Assembly (NCBI GenBank): GCA_029862085.1
Contig: JAOTXZ010000010.1
Coordinates: 1-45,422 of the forward strand
Direction: 5' to 3'
Origin: Candidatus Nitrosopumilus sp.
Lineage (GTDB): Archaea > Thermoproteota > Nitrososphaeria > Nitrososphaerales > Nitrosopumilaceae
DNA length: 45,422 nt
Part shown: piece by piece, positions 1 to 8,063 of the stretch
Layout: every line of letters starts with the position of its first letter
Numbering within the stretch: the first letter of the stretch is position 1
Translations under genes and position numbers: made by a program
The notes under the pieces: model-generated
Seen by the model: only the letters and a program-made list of their open reading frames with translations
What the model was told of the DNA's origin: nothing
The model's database searches: none

Positions 1-248
1 TTGGAGATGATGATGATGCTTTCTTCGTCCTAGTTGATGGTGAAGAGGTTGACTTTGATGAAACAGCCACATCCACAGACAGAACTCTAGTAATAGCATT
101 CCCAGCAGGTGCTGAGGAGATTGAGATTATCGGAACACATGTAGTCCCAGAATTTGGTGCAATCGCAGCTTTGATTTTAGCAGTAGCAATTATTTCAATA
201 ATTGCAGTTTCTGCAAAATCAAGACTAAGTATTATGCCAAGATACTAA
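1..248 (+). CDS. PEFG-CTERM surface protein, 3' end only
   Basis: This is the last 81 codons of a gene that begins before the window, read in the frame starting at base 3. The visible part has an acidic beta-rich stretch (FVLVDGEEVDFDE), then IEIIGTHVVPEFG, a hydrophobic membrane segment and a basic tail ending IMPRY. In Thaumarchaeota PEFG followed by a helix and basic residues is the recognised PEFG-CTERM signal, thought to be processed by an archaeosortase-type enzyme at the membrane. The last part is almost identical at DNA level to the genes ending at 1170 and 2101. Function beyond cell-surface attachment cannot be told. Confidence 0.85.
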   Translation, partial: GDDDDAFFVLVDGEEVDFDETATSTDRTLVIAFPAGAEEIEIIGTHVVPEFGAIAALILAVAIISIIAVSAKSRLSIMPRY

Positions 249-274
249 ACCTACAACTTTTTTTCATTTTTTAA
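120..274 (+). repeat. PEFG 3' block, copy A
   Basis: A 155-base block covers the PEFG signal, the membrane helix, the stop codon and the T-rich 3' end. It matches copy C (1973-2127) with only about three differences seen by eye, and its last 128 bases match copy B (1069-1196). The identity runs past the stop codon, so protein-level selection alone does not explain it. Confidence 0.85.
258..272 (+). terminator. T-rich terminator after the first PEFG gene
   Basis: Two runs of T split by CA follow the stop codon by ten bases. T-rich tracts without a hairpin are the usual archaeal termination signal. The same tract follows the PEFG genes ending at 1170 (1180-1194) and 2101 (2111-2125). Confidence 0.6.
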
Positions 275-279
275 ATATC

Positions 280-287
280 TATAAATA
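280..287 (+). promoter_or_regulatory. TATA box of the second PEFG gene
   Basis: TATAAATA lies about 30 bases before the ATG at 313, the spacing expected for a leaderless archaeal transcript. It directly follows the terminator tract of the upstream gene, so each gene in this array seems to be its own transcription unit. Confidence 0.6.
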
Positions 288-312
288 CCAAGATAACCGG
301 TGTTGAAACAGG

Positions 313-1170
313 ATGAATTTCAAAGGTTCAACAACGTCAATTGTGTTAGTCCTAATGGCAATTTCACTAATGTCAGTAACGTCACTTCAACAAGATGTTT
401 TTGCTCAAATTTTAGGAATTTCCTTAACAGCAGAAGCCTCAGAAGGATCAGATACCATCTCGATTCATGGTCAAACCGCATCTCAGGTTACCGACATTAC
501 ATTTACTGTGACATCTCCTGATGGATTTAATCGGTTAGCAGTGGATCAAGTAACTCCGGATGAAAATGGGAATTATTCAACAGAATTCAAAATTAGTCCA
601 TTATGGAAACAAAATGGTTTCTACACAATTACTGCAATGCAAAGTGTACATGACAATTCATTATACTCAATGTCAGTAATGGTAGAAGTAATTAATGAAA
701 TGGCAACAGAAACTTTGGTAACAGAGTCAAATTTGGAAACAGGTATCTTTGTTCCCAAACAAGAGGATCTTAGTCAGAAGGGACTCAAAATGAGAGCAAA
801 TGCAATGGAAGGTTCAACGACAATCGGAATAACAGGACATTCTGATAGATCAAATATAGACATCACATTGAAGGTTATTGCACCAAATGGCAATGTGGTT
901 TCTGTTGAGCAGATCACACCAGGTCTTGATGGTAATTTTGCAAAAGATATTACAACTGGAGGCCCATTGTGGACTCAGGATGGTATCTATACTGTAATAG
1001 CCCAACAGGGAGAGTCTTCAGAACATAAAGCTTCAGTTGGTGTGGAAATTATTGACGGAGTAGTTATACCAGAATTTGGTTCAATCGCAGCTTTGATTTT
1101 GGCAGTAGCAATTATTTCAATAATTGCAGTTTCTGCAAAATCAAAACTAAGCATTATGCCAAGATACTAG
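313..1170 (+). CDS. PEFG-CTERM surface protein with two beta-sandwich repeats
   Basis: The 285-residue protein has an N-terminal signal peptide (about residues 1-31, ending near DVFA). Two copies of a roughly 90-residue beta-sandwich module follow: one around 40-125 (DTISIHGQT ... PLWKQNGFYTITA) and one around 155-245 (TTIGITGHS ... PLWTQDGIYTVIA). The end is a VIPEFG signal, a membrane helix and a basic tail. The module resembles Ig or MG2-like domains of thaumarchaeal envelope proteins. The protein is probably exported, trimmed and held on the cell surface; ligand and role are unknown. The start is supported by the TATA box 30 bases upstream. A second reading frame over 300-521 is treated as a shadow. 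Confidence 0.85.
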   Translation: MNFKGSTTSIVLVLMAISLMSVTSLQQDVFAQILGISLTAEASEGSDTISIHGQTASQVTDITFTVTSPDGFNRLAVDQVTPDENGNYSTEFKISPLWKQNGFYTITAMQSVHDNSLYSMSVMVEVINEMATETLVTESNLETGIFVPKQEDLSQKGLKMRANAMEGSTTIGITGHSDRSNIDITLKVIAPNGNVVSVEQITPGLDGNFAKDITTGGPLWTQDGIYTVIAQQGESSEHKASVGVEIIDGVVIPEFGSIAALILAVAIISIIAVSAKSKLSIMPRY

Positions 1171-1196
1171 ATCTACAACTTTTTTTCATTTTTTAA
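1069..1196 (+). repeat. PEFG 3' block, copy B
   Basis: This 128-base block is nearly identical to 147-274 and 2000-2127. It covers the code for the PEFG helix and tail, the stop codon and the T-rich tract. The sequence just upstream (VVIPEFG here, HVVPEFG in the other two) is where similarity falls off, so the shared tract in this copy is shorter. Confidence 0.85.
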
Positions 1197-1200
1197 ATAT

Positions 1201-1209
1201 ACATAAATA
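1201..1209 (+). promoter_or_regulatory. TATA box of the third PEFG gene
   Basis: ACATAAATA sits about 30 bases before the ATG at 1235 and only a few bases after the terminator tract of the previous gene. The position matches the box at 280-287 and supports leaderless transcription. Confidence 0.55.
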
Positions 1210-1234
1210 GAGATTCTTGTGAATCGCATACAGG

Positions 1235-2101
1235 ATGAACAATCGTACGTCGTTCGCGCTACTAGCCGTTTTGACTGCAGTCGGTACTTTAACAGTATCA
1301 TCAGCATATGCCCAATTGTCATGTCCAGATTGTGGATTAGATGATCCCCGAATAATAGCACAGCAATTATTACTTGAGGATATTCCAATTTCAATTTGGA
1401 CAAATGGATCAACATTTGGTCATGATGATACCATTATTGTAGAGGGCCGTGTAGCAAATGTAGTTTCTGGGGTACCAGTAACAATTACCGTGACGAGTTC
1501 TTTACATTCTATTATCACCGTTGATCAAATTCAGGTTGATGATATGGGTAATTTTAGAACAAGTCTCAGTACAGCAGGTGAACTTTGGAAATATGATGGA
1601 ACATATTTCATTAAAGCCAATTATGGAAGTGCCGAGAAAAGCAACAAAGTGTTGGTAGAATTAGTAAATGGAATGAATGCCAATGCAACCACTGGACAAA
1701 GTGAAGAATGTGGCGAATCAGAATTATCTGTAGAAGGAAATTGTGTCGCATTTAGTATTTCAGGAGGAATTGTAACAGGTGCAACTGTCAATACTGACGA
1801 TAATTCTCTTATCGTAATGATCAGTGCCAATGAAGATGGAACAATTACATTAACTCCATCAAAAAAAGTCCTTGACGGTGCCTTTATGGTACTTGTTGAC
1901 GGAGAAGAATGGGATGATGCTGAAATTAATGGAAATAAAATTACAGTAATGTTCCTAGCCGGTGCTGAACAAATTGAGATTATCGGAACACATGTAGTCC
2001 CAGAATTTGGTGCAATCGCAGCTTTGATTTTAGCAGTAGCAATTATTTCAATAATTGCAGTTTCTGCAAAATCAAAACTAAGCATTATGCCAAGATACTA
2101 G
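1235..2101 (+). CDS. PEFG-CTERM surface protein
   Basis: The 288-residue protein has a signal peptide (cleavage likely after SSAYA, about residue 26) and a short Cys-containing segment (LSCPDCG). One beta-sandwich module of the kind seen in the gene before lies around residues 55-140 (DTIIVEGRV ... ELWKYDGTYFIKA). A second, different beta-rich domain (about 160-250, with FMVLVDGEEWDD) also appears in the truncated gene at 1-248. The end is HVVPEFG, a helix and a basic tail. Four Cys residues in two pairs could form disulfides outside the cell. Function is unknown beyond surface display. Confidence 0.85.
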   Translation: MNNRTSFALLAVLTAVGTLTVSSAYAQLSCPDCGLDDPRIIAQQLLLEDIPISIWTNGSTFGHDDTIIVEGRVANVVSGVPVTITVTSSLHSIITVDQIQVDDMGNFRTSLSTAGELWKYDGTYFIKANYGSAEKSNKVLVELVNGMNANATTGQSEECGESELSVEGNCVAFSISGGIVTGATVNTDDNSLIVMISANEDGTITLTPSKKVLDGAFMVLVDGEEWDDAEINGNKITVMFLAGAEQIEIIGTHVVPEFGAIAALILAVAIISIIAVSAKSKLSIMPRY

Positions 2102-2127
2102 ACCTACAACTTTTTTTCATTTTTTAA
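1973..2127 (+). repeat. PEFG 3' block, copy C
   Basis: This 155-base block nearly duplicates copy A (120-274), including the sequence coding IEIIGTHVVPEFG, the helix, the tail and the T-rich 3' end after the stop codon. Similarity stops just after the T tract, where the next promoter region differs. Confidence 0.85.
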
Positions 2128-2163
2128 TTTTTAATAGTAAAGGAGATATAGAAACAAAAGAGC

Positions 2164-2994
2164 ATGAATTTTGTGAACATTAAGATTTTTTTTGTTTTAA
2201 TTTTATTGGGAATTTCTAGTTTTCCAGCTTTTGCTCAAAGTGATGACATTCCTTTTCTTACAGTTGAAACTGATGATAACCACTATGATGAAGGAGATAC
2301 GGTTGTGATATCAGGTCAATTAGCAACCGTAATTGTTGATACACCAATTATTCTTCAACTTTGGCATGAAGGAAATTTAATAGATGCTGCTCAATTTGAT
2401 CCAGCACAAGACGGAAGTTATTCTCATACGATAATTGCAGAAAAACCATTATGGAGAGAGGAGGGAGACTATTTGATTAGAGTATCCCATGGAGGGGGAA
2501 ATATTGCCGAAACCACCATAGAATTTACACCTAGACAGGAGTTTCTAGAAACAACAGACAGTTTTGAAGTTGAAATCCCAAATGGAGGAACATTTGATGT
2601 GGAATATACCATAAAAGGTGGGGCCGTCAAGGACATGATTCTTGAACCAGATAATTATACTCTAAGGATTCTACTTGAAGCGCCAGATGAAGGAACCATT
2701 TCTCTTAAACTCCCCAGAGAATCAATTGATGCTGAGAAACCCAATGGGCAGGATGAAACATTTATTATTTTAATTGATAATATTCAATTTCTATATGAAG
2801 AAACCGAAACAACTGCCCAAACAAGATTAATCACAATTACTTTTGAAGAAGAAGACTCTGAAATTGAAATCATTGGAACCAGAGTCATTCCAGAATTTGG
2901 AATGGTTGCTGTATTAATTTTAGTATCAGGAGTTATGATGACAATTGGATTCACCAAAAACAAGTTTCAAATAAAAATTTTGTTCTCAAATTAA
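2164..2994 (+). CDS. PEFG-CTERM surface protein, diverged end
   Basis: The 276-residue protein has a signal peptide (to about FPAFA, residue 24) and a beta-sandwich module (35-120, DTVVISGQL ... PLWREEGDYLIRV). An acidic second domain (about 130-245) and RVIPEFG with a membrane helix follow. Unlike the three preceding genes, its helix and tail (ending QIKILFSN) are not part of the homogenised 3' block, so it is an older paralogue. Its stop shares the TTAA at 2991-2994 with the stop of the convergent cysteine desulfurase gene. A TATA-like stretch near 2131-2137 fits the ATG at 2164. Confidence 0.85.
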   Translation: MNFVNIKIFFVLILLGISSFPAFAQSDDIPFLTVETDDNHYDEGDTVVISGQLATVIVDTPIILQLWHEGNLIDAAQFDPAQDGSYSHTIIAEKPLWREEGDYLIRVSHGGGNIAETTIEFTPRQEFLETTDSFEVEIPNGGTFDVEYTIKGGAVKDMILEPDNYTLRILLEAPDEGTISLKLPRESIDAEKPNGQDETFIILIDNIQFLYEETETTAQTRLITITFEEEDSEIEIIGTRVIPEFGMVAVLILVSGVMMTIGFTKNKFQIKILFSN

Positions 2995-4148
2995 AAAGAA
3001 TATTTTTCTTTAAATGGTGAAACTGACCGGAGTTCTGCAACCACATTTTTTAATATTTCCACGGTTTTATTCATCTCTTCCAAATTATTTGAAATCCCCA
3101 GGGTTAATCTAAGAGATCCAGTAATTTGTTCATGCGAAAATCCCATAGCCTGAAGTACATGAGATGCTTTTTGAATTTGAACTGAACAAGCAGAACCAGT
3201 AGAGGCTGCAATTCCATTTTCATCTAATTTAATTAAAAGATCTTCGCCATTGACCCCAAGAAAAGTTAGATGGATATTATTTGGCAATCTTGTTTCAGGA
3301 TGACCATTTAGAGTAACTTCTGGAATTTCTAGTATAATTTTTTTAGAAATATAATCTCGTAACTCTTTCATTTTAGAGACATTTTTAAAAAAATTCACTC
3401 TCGAAAGTTCGCAAGCTTTTCCGAAACCCACAATATTTGATACATTTTCCGTTCCTGAACGTAAACCGTTTTCTTGTCCCCCACCTAAGATTACAGGATC
3501 TATTGAGATTCCCTTTCTAATGTATAATGCTCCAATGCCTTTAGGACCATGAATTTTATGGGAAGAGATTGAAAGTAAATCGATTCCTAATTCTTTAACA
3601 TTTATTGGAATTTTACCCACTGCTTGAACAGCATCTGTATGAAAAATAATATTTCTATCCTTACAAATTTTGGTAAAATCGATAATGGGTTCAACAGTAC
3701 CTACCTCGTTATTACCAAACATTATGGAAACTAGAGAAGTATCTTTAGTTAGATTTTTTTTTAAAATTAAAGGATCTACCAGACCATATTTATTTACCGG
3801 CAAATAAATTACATCAAAACCTTCTTTTTCTAATTTTTTACATGGCTCCAAAATAGCATCGTGTTCAATTGACGATGTAATAATACGTGACTGAGGATAT
3901 TTTTTTGCGATCCCAAAAAGAGCAGTATTATTTGATTCAGTTCCCCCAGAAGTAAACAGAATTTCAGAAGAGTCTGCGTTAATTAAATCTGCAATCTGTT
4001 TTCTTGCTTTTTCAACTGCTTTGTGAGCAAGACGACCATATCGATGAATCGATGAGGGATTACCATATTGTTCTTTTAGAAAAGGTATCATTTCTGCTAG
4101 GACAGTCTCGTTGATCTTGGTTGAAGCCGCGTTATCAAGATAGATCAA
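2991..4148 (-). CDS. iscS: cysteine desulfurase, IscS/NifS type
   Basis: This PLP enzyme takes sulfur from cysteine as a persulfide for Fe-S clusters and thio-cofactors. The 385 residues are close to the family length. The PLP lysine is K198 in SSHKIHGPKG, the conserved His is in SSIEHDAIL (about 96), and the persulfide Cys is C321 in STGSACS. The start is a TTG at 4148 that overlaps the LarE stop (TTGA), which implies translational coupling. The protein starts directly at MIYLDNAAST, as expected for the family. Being the last gene of larC-larE-iscS suggests it feeds sulfur to LarE, though it may also be the general cellular desulfurase. The symbol is by family; NifS-type is equally possible. 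Confidence 0.9.
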   Translation of the reverse strand: MIYLDNAASTKINETVLAEMIPFLKEQYGNPSSIHRYGRLAHKAVEKARKQIADLINADSSEILFTSGGTESNNTALFGIAKKYPQSRIITSSIEHDAILEPCKKLEKEGFDVIYLPVNKYGLVDPLILKKNLTKDTSLVSIMFGNNEVGTVEPIIDFTKICKDRNIIFHTDAVQAVGKIPINVKELGIDLLSISSHKIHGPKGIGALYIRKGISIDPVILGGGQENGLRSGTENVSNIVGFGKACELSRVNFFKNVSKMKELRDYISKKIILEIPEVTLNGHPETRLPNNIHLTFLGVNGEDLLIKLDENGIAASTGSACSVQIQKASHVLQAMGFSHEQITGSLRLTLGISNNLEEMNKTVEILKNVVAELRSVSPFKEKYSF

Positions 4149-4954
4149 TCTGCAATCACATTTATTTTTCCAGGTCGATATCCTTCTGGATCAATAATAA
4201 CCTGTGAAAATCCAATTAATTTTAATTTCTTTGAAATTTCTTCAAAAATAGCAACATCTTTCAAAAGAGGTATTTTTTCTTTTTCTACTTCTAACTTGGC
4301 CATACCCTGAAGATCTCTTACTCTAACTTGATCTAATTTTGTTGTTTGTTTGACGATTTTTTCACCGTATTCTATTCGCAGTAATCTTTCAGATGTAATT
4401 CTTTGGCCCCAAGGGATTCGAGATGCTAAACATGAATTAGATGGTTTGTCATAAACGGATAATCCTACAGATTTGGCCGTTTCTCTAATTTCATTTTTAG
4501 TAAAATTATTTTCAACTAATGGACTCCGAATACCATTTTGTTTTAGGGCCTCGATGCCGGGTCTATAATCCCCTAAATCATCCAAATTTGTTCCATCAAC
4601 AATTAAATCTATTTTACGTTGATTGGCTAGGTTTTTCAAACGAATTCCTAATTCTTGCCTACAATAAAAGCATCGTTTAGAATCGTTTTTTACAAATTCT
4701 TTATTCTCAAGCTCGTCATAATCTAACAAGATCTGAGTTATTCCAATTTCTGAACAAACTTGTTTCGCAGTTGTAAGCTCGTCCTGAGACAAAGTTTTGT
4801 AATCAGCAGTAACTGCCAATGCAAAAGATCCAAGTTTTTGATATGCAGCATATGCCACTAATGCACTATCAACTCCACCAGAAAGAGCTATCAGAACTCC
4901 GTTTTTATCCTCAAACCATTCAATTAAATTTTTAAGTTTAGTCATTTTTTCCAT
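4145..4954 (-). CDS. larE: LarE, sulfur insertase for nickel-pincer nucleotide
   Basis: LarE activates dicarboxylated pyridine nucleotide with ATP and inserts sulfur to make the thiocarboxylates that hold nickel. The 269-residue protein has the PP-loop SGGVDS at 25-30 and the family motif PSNSCLASRIPWG with C175, which matches the sulfur-donating Cys of Lactobacillus LarE. It also has C95 and C98 in RCFYCRQE. That CxxC plus the later Cys is the pattern of LarE proteins that bind a [4Fe-4S] cluster rather than sacrificing their own sulfur. The ATG at 4954 overlaps larC by 17 bases; the Met at codon 4 would cut this to 8. It is coupled to the downstream desulfurase gene. Confidence 0.9.
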   Translation of the reverse strand: MEKMTKLKNLIEWFEDKNGVLIALSGGVDSALVAYAAYQKLGSFALAVTADYKTLSQDELTTAKQVCSEIGITQILLDYDELENKEFVKNDSKRCFYCRQELGIRLKNLANQRKIDLIVDGTNLDDLGDYRPGIEALKQNGIRSPLVENNFTKNEIRETAKSVGLSVYDKPSNSCLASRIPWGQRITSERLLRIEYGEKIVKQTTKLDQVRVRDLQGMAKLEVEKEKIPLLKDVAIFEEISKKLKLIGFSQVIIDPEGYRPGKINVIAD

Positions 4955-6170
4955 CCTTTTGCTGAATCTCTTTTCTAATCAATAATTCTGTTTCTTTAAT
5001 AGATTTATCAAGATAGTTGGCAATTTTTTTTAAATCATCAAATTCAATTTTGAAGGTAGATTTTCCTTTAAAAGAGGAAACTTTGTATTTAACATTAAAA
5101 GTCTTATCAGAAATAATTATTTGAGTTTCACGAATAGTTCTTGGAACAATTATTCTTTTTGAACAAGAGACACGAATTCCCAAGGTTCCAGTTTCGGTAA
5201 TTAGGGTATCAGCTATTTTTTCCATAGTATCATTCTCACAAACTACAGAGATGAGATTTGTAGGTCTACCTTTTTTTGTAATTCCATGATAAATAGATGC
5301 ATCCTTTGCACCGTCTTGCATTATTTTTTCAATCAGATTTCCCAAAATTTCCCCCGAAACATCATCAACATTTGTTTCAAGCATAGTTACAGAATCAGAA
5401 TTAAAATTATTTTTGTTAATGCCTTTAACAATTTTTAAAACATTGGAAAAATTTTCAAATTCATTTTTCCCAGCCCCATAACCAATAGAATTAATCTTCA
5501 TCGAAGGATAGTATTCAATTGGAGAATTTGTTAGATTAACCAAAATACAAGCACCAGTGGGGGTAGTTAATTCATTTTTTACAGTACCTCCATGAACTAC
5601 CAAGTTGGAGTTTTTTAAAATTTCAAGTACAGCGCTGGCAGGGTTTGTCATTATTCCATGTGAGAAAGTTATTGTTCCACCGCCCACACAAATAGGCATG
5701 GATACAATCTCCTCATCAAAAATTCCTAAATCTTCAATTGCAATTGCAACACCTATGATATCTACAATAGTATCGATGCTTGAGGCTTCATGAAAAAGAA
5801 CAGTTTCGGAGGGAATACCATGAATTTTAGATTCTGCGGAAATAAGCGTATCAATACAAGAAGCAGCAAAATTTTTTGTTTTTTCGGATAAGAGAAGTTC
5901 ATTAGTGGATTTTCTAATCGCTTGTTTTAATTCAGAACCCTTTCGTTCATGAGTTTTCTCATCGATTTCCAAAATCAACTCGGTAGAATTTATTCCATGT
6001 TTATTGATTTTGGTAAAATCCATTTTTTTTATAATTGATTCTGGGAGGAATTTTTCACAGGATTTAACTCCTTCAAGAATTTTATTTTTATCAGCCCCAA
6101 GATCTACTAACGAGCAAAGTATCATATCTCCAGATATGCCTGCAACATATGGATCTATAACAATAACCAT
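4938..6170 (-). CDS. larC: LarC, nickel insertase for nickel-pincer nucleotide
   Basis: LarC (former DUF111) is the CTP-dependent enzyme that puts nickel into the pincer nucleotide. The 410-residue protein opens with the family start MVIVIDPYVAGISGDM and keeps the glycine-rich PICVGGGTITFSHGIM and the LTTPTGACIL segment. The C-terminal domain around 265-360 includes LETNVDDVSGEILG. It is a single open frame, unlike Lactobacillus larC, which is split and needs frameshifting. It is first gene of the minus-strand unit larC-larE-iscS and is divergent from mdh across a 91-base gap that must hold both promoters. Confidence 0.92.
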   Translation of the reverse strand: MVIVIDPYVAGISGDMILCSLVDLGADKNKILEGVKSCEKFLPESIIKKMDFTKINKHGINSTELILEIDEKTHERKGSELKQAIRKSTNELLLSEKTKNFAASCIDTLISAESKIHGIPSETVLFHEASSIDTIVDIIGVAIAIEDLGIFDEEIVSMPICVGGGTITFSHGIMTNPASAVLEILKNSNLVVHGGTVKNELTTPTGACILVNLTNSPIEYYPSMKINSIGYGAGKNEFENFSNVLKIVKGINKNNFNSDSVTMLETNVDDVSGEILGNLIEKIMQDGAKDASIYHGITKKGRPTNLISVVCENDTMEKIADTLITETGTLGIRVSCSKRIIVPRTIRETQIIISDKTFNVKYKVSSFKGKSTFKIEFDDLKKIANYLDKSIKETELLIRKEIQQKDGKND

Positions 6171-6261
6171 TGATTAAAAATTATCAAAAATGCATATAAA
6201 TTCTGTCTAGTTAATCCTAATTTTCATTAGATTTAATTATTGAAATTTTGTACCTCATTTT

Positions 6262-7176
6262 ATGATTACAATTATCGGATCAGGAAAAGTGGGCGGAGAT
6301 GCAGCTTTATTTTCTGCATTAAAGCGATTGGACGACCAGATCTTACTTCTTGATGTTGTTGATGGACTTCCTCAAGGTGAAGCCATGGATATCAACCACA
6401 TGTTGTCAGAACAAGGAAATGATGTTGATGTTACGGGTTCCAATAATTTTGCAGATATGCAAGGTTCCAAAATAGTTGTAGTAGTGGCAGGTTCTGGAAG
6501 AAAACCTGGAATGACTAGGATGGATTTGTTAAAGATTAATGCAAATGTTGTAAAAAGTGTAGTTGAAAACATAAAAAAATATGCAAATGACTCTATGATT
6601 ATTCCAGTTACTAACCCACTTGATCCTATGGCATATGTAACTTACAAGGCATCAGGGTTTGAGAAAAATAGAGTGTTTGGGATGGGAGGAATGCTAGATT
6701 TGTCTAGATTTAGACAATTCATTCATGAAGCTACTGGACATTCTCGTGATTCGATTAGGGCCCTAGTCATAGGAGAACATGGTGAAAATATGTTGCCCTT
6801 ACCCAGATTTTCATCAGTATCAGGAATTCCTCTTTCATCGTTTTTAACACAAGAAAAGTTAGACGAACTTGTTCAAAACACCAAACATGTGGCAGCCAAA
6901 GTAATTGAGTTAAAGGGTGCAACAGTTCATGCTCCAGGAAATGCCATTTCTGCAATTGTTGAATCAGTTGTAAGAGATAGAAAACAAGTAATTCCTGTCG
7001 CAACATACCTCGATGGTGAATATGGACATTCTGACGTCACCATCGGTGTACCAGCAATAATTGGAAAGAATGGTGTTGAAAAAATAATTGAATTAGACCT
7101 AAATGATAAAGAAAAACAAGCCTTTGATGCAGGGGTAAAGAGTGTAAAGGATGCAATTTCTGGAATAGAAATCTAA
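6262..7176 (+). CDS. mdh: malate dehydrogenase
   Basis: This enzyme interconverts malate and oxaloacetate with NAD(P). The 304-residue protein has the nucleotide-binding GSGKVG (6-11) and an acidic end of strand two (LLLD, D31), which favours NAD. Substrate loop arginines R80 and R86 are in [12 protein letters not shown], with R149 in DLSRF and the catalytic His H173 in IGEHGENM. The Arg in the substrate loop is the malate rather than lactate type. It sits between larC and larB, which is unusual and may reflect 2-hydroxyacid metabolism shared with a nickel-pincer enzyme. The ATG at 6262 puts the fold start right at the N-terminus as expected. Confidence 0.93.
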   Translation: MITIIGSGKVGGDAALFSALKRLDDQILLLDVVDGLPQGEAMDINHMLSEQGNDVDVTGSNNFADMQGSKIVVVVAGSGRKPGMTRMDLLKINANVVKSVVENIKKYANDSMIIPVTNPLDPMAYVTYKASGFEKNRVFGMGGMLDLSRFRQFIHEATGHSRDSIRALVIGEHGENMLPLPRFSSVSGIPLSSFLTQEKLDELVQNTKHVAAKVIELKGATVHAPGNAISAIVESVVRDRKQVIPVATYLDGEYGHSDVTIGVPAIIGKNGVEKIIELDLNDKEKQAFDAGVKSVKDAISGIEI

Positions 7177-7207
7177 GTCTTTTTTTAAAAATATAGAGAA
7201 ATCGCTA

Positions 7208-7993
7208 TTGGAAATTCAAAAAATTCTTGAATCACTGGAAAAAGGAAAAATTACTGCTAATACTGCAAAAAAAATGTTATCACTTTATTCAATTGAAGAG
7301 ATAGAGGGAATTGCAAAAATTGACGTTAATAGAAGAAAAAGAAAAGGAATACCAGAAGTAATTTTTGCAGAAACTAAAACCCTAAACGAAATTAAAAAAA
7401 TTATCAAAATCACCTTGGAAAAAACTAACTCTGTGATGGTTTCAAGGATTAAAACTTCTGATTATCAAAAAATAATTTCCTTTTGTAAAAGATTAAAAAT
7501 AAAAATCAAAGAAGGTAAAAAATCATCCTCATTATTATTGTATAAAAAACCAATTAAATTCTATGGAGGAAACGTAGGGATCATTACTGCAGGAACATCA
7601 GATATTGGGGTAGCAGAAGAAGCCAGATTAATGTGTGAAGCCATGAACTGTAAATACATTACAAGCTACGACGTTGGAGTTGCTGGAATTCAAAGAATAT
7701 TTCCTATACTTAAAGAAATGATTGAAAAAGAAGTTGATTGCATTATTGTGGCAGCAGGAATGGAGGGTGCCTTAGCAACATTGGTTTCTTCAATGGTTGA
7801 TATTCCTGTTATTGGTTTACCTACCTCTGTTGGATATGGATATGGTGAAAAGGGAATAGCAGCGCTTGCCTCGATGTTGCAAAGCTGTTCTTTGGGTTTA
7901 TCAGTAGTCAATATAGATAATGGAATTGCAGCCGGTGCAATTGCAGCAAATATCGCCAATAGAACTTTTAGAAAAACCCCGAAAGGAAAATAA
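7208..7993 (+). CDS. larB: LarB, pyridinium carboxylase of nickel-pincer synthesis
   Basis: LarB carboxylates and hydrolyses nicotinic acid adenine dinucleotide, the first step of the nickel-pincer cofactor. The 261 residues match the family. The C-terminal PurE-like half is clear: GIITAGTSDIGVAEEA (about 123-138), AAGMEGALATL, then GLPTSVGYG and VVNIDNGIAAGAIAA. The helical N-terminal part has the usual lysine-rich character. The start is a TTG at 7208, 31 bases after mdh, so the two are probably co-transcribed. An ATG alternative would delete conserved N-terminal sequence. Confidence 0.92.
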   Translation: MEIQKILESLEKGKITANTAKKMLSLYSIEEIEGIAKIDVNRRKRKGIPEVIFAETKTLNEIKKIIKITLEKTNSVMVSRIKTSDYQKIISFCKRLKIKIKEGKKSSSLLLYKKPIKFYGGNVGIITAGTSDIGVAEEARLMCEAMNCKYITSYDVGVAGIQRIFPILKEMIEKEVDCIIVAAGMEGALATLVSSMVDIPVIGLPTSVGYGYGEKGIAALASMLQSCSLGLSVVNIDNGIAAGAIAANIANRTFRKTPKGK

Positions 7994-8051
7994 TACCAAT
8001 TCGGAAAATATATCGAATTTTTGATGTTTTTAGAAGAAAACTACCTCGTAA

Positions 8052-8061
8052 ATCATATATA
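8052..8061 (+). promoter_or_regulatory. TATA box of the radical SAM gene
   Basis: ATCATATATA lies only a few bases before the ATG at 8064 but about 30 bases before a TTG at 8088. With the leaderless spacing seen elsewhere in the window, transcription would begin near 8085, inside the longer reading frame, favouring the TTG. Confidence 0.5.
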
Positions 8062-8063
8062 AG

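Noticed and set aside
1621-2085. Open frame of 154 codons on the minus strand
   Set aside because: It lies antisense within a well supported PEFG gene and its peptide has no coherent domain.
120-2127. Long near-identical blocks that might mark insertion sequence ends or an integration event
   Set aside because: Each block is the coding end of a PEFG gene plus terminator, with no terminal inverted repeats, target duplication or transposase.
6262-7176. Lactate dehydrogenase
   Set aside because: The substrate loop has Arg residues in the malate pattern ([11 protein letters not shown]).
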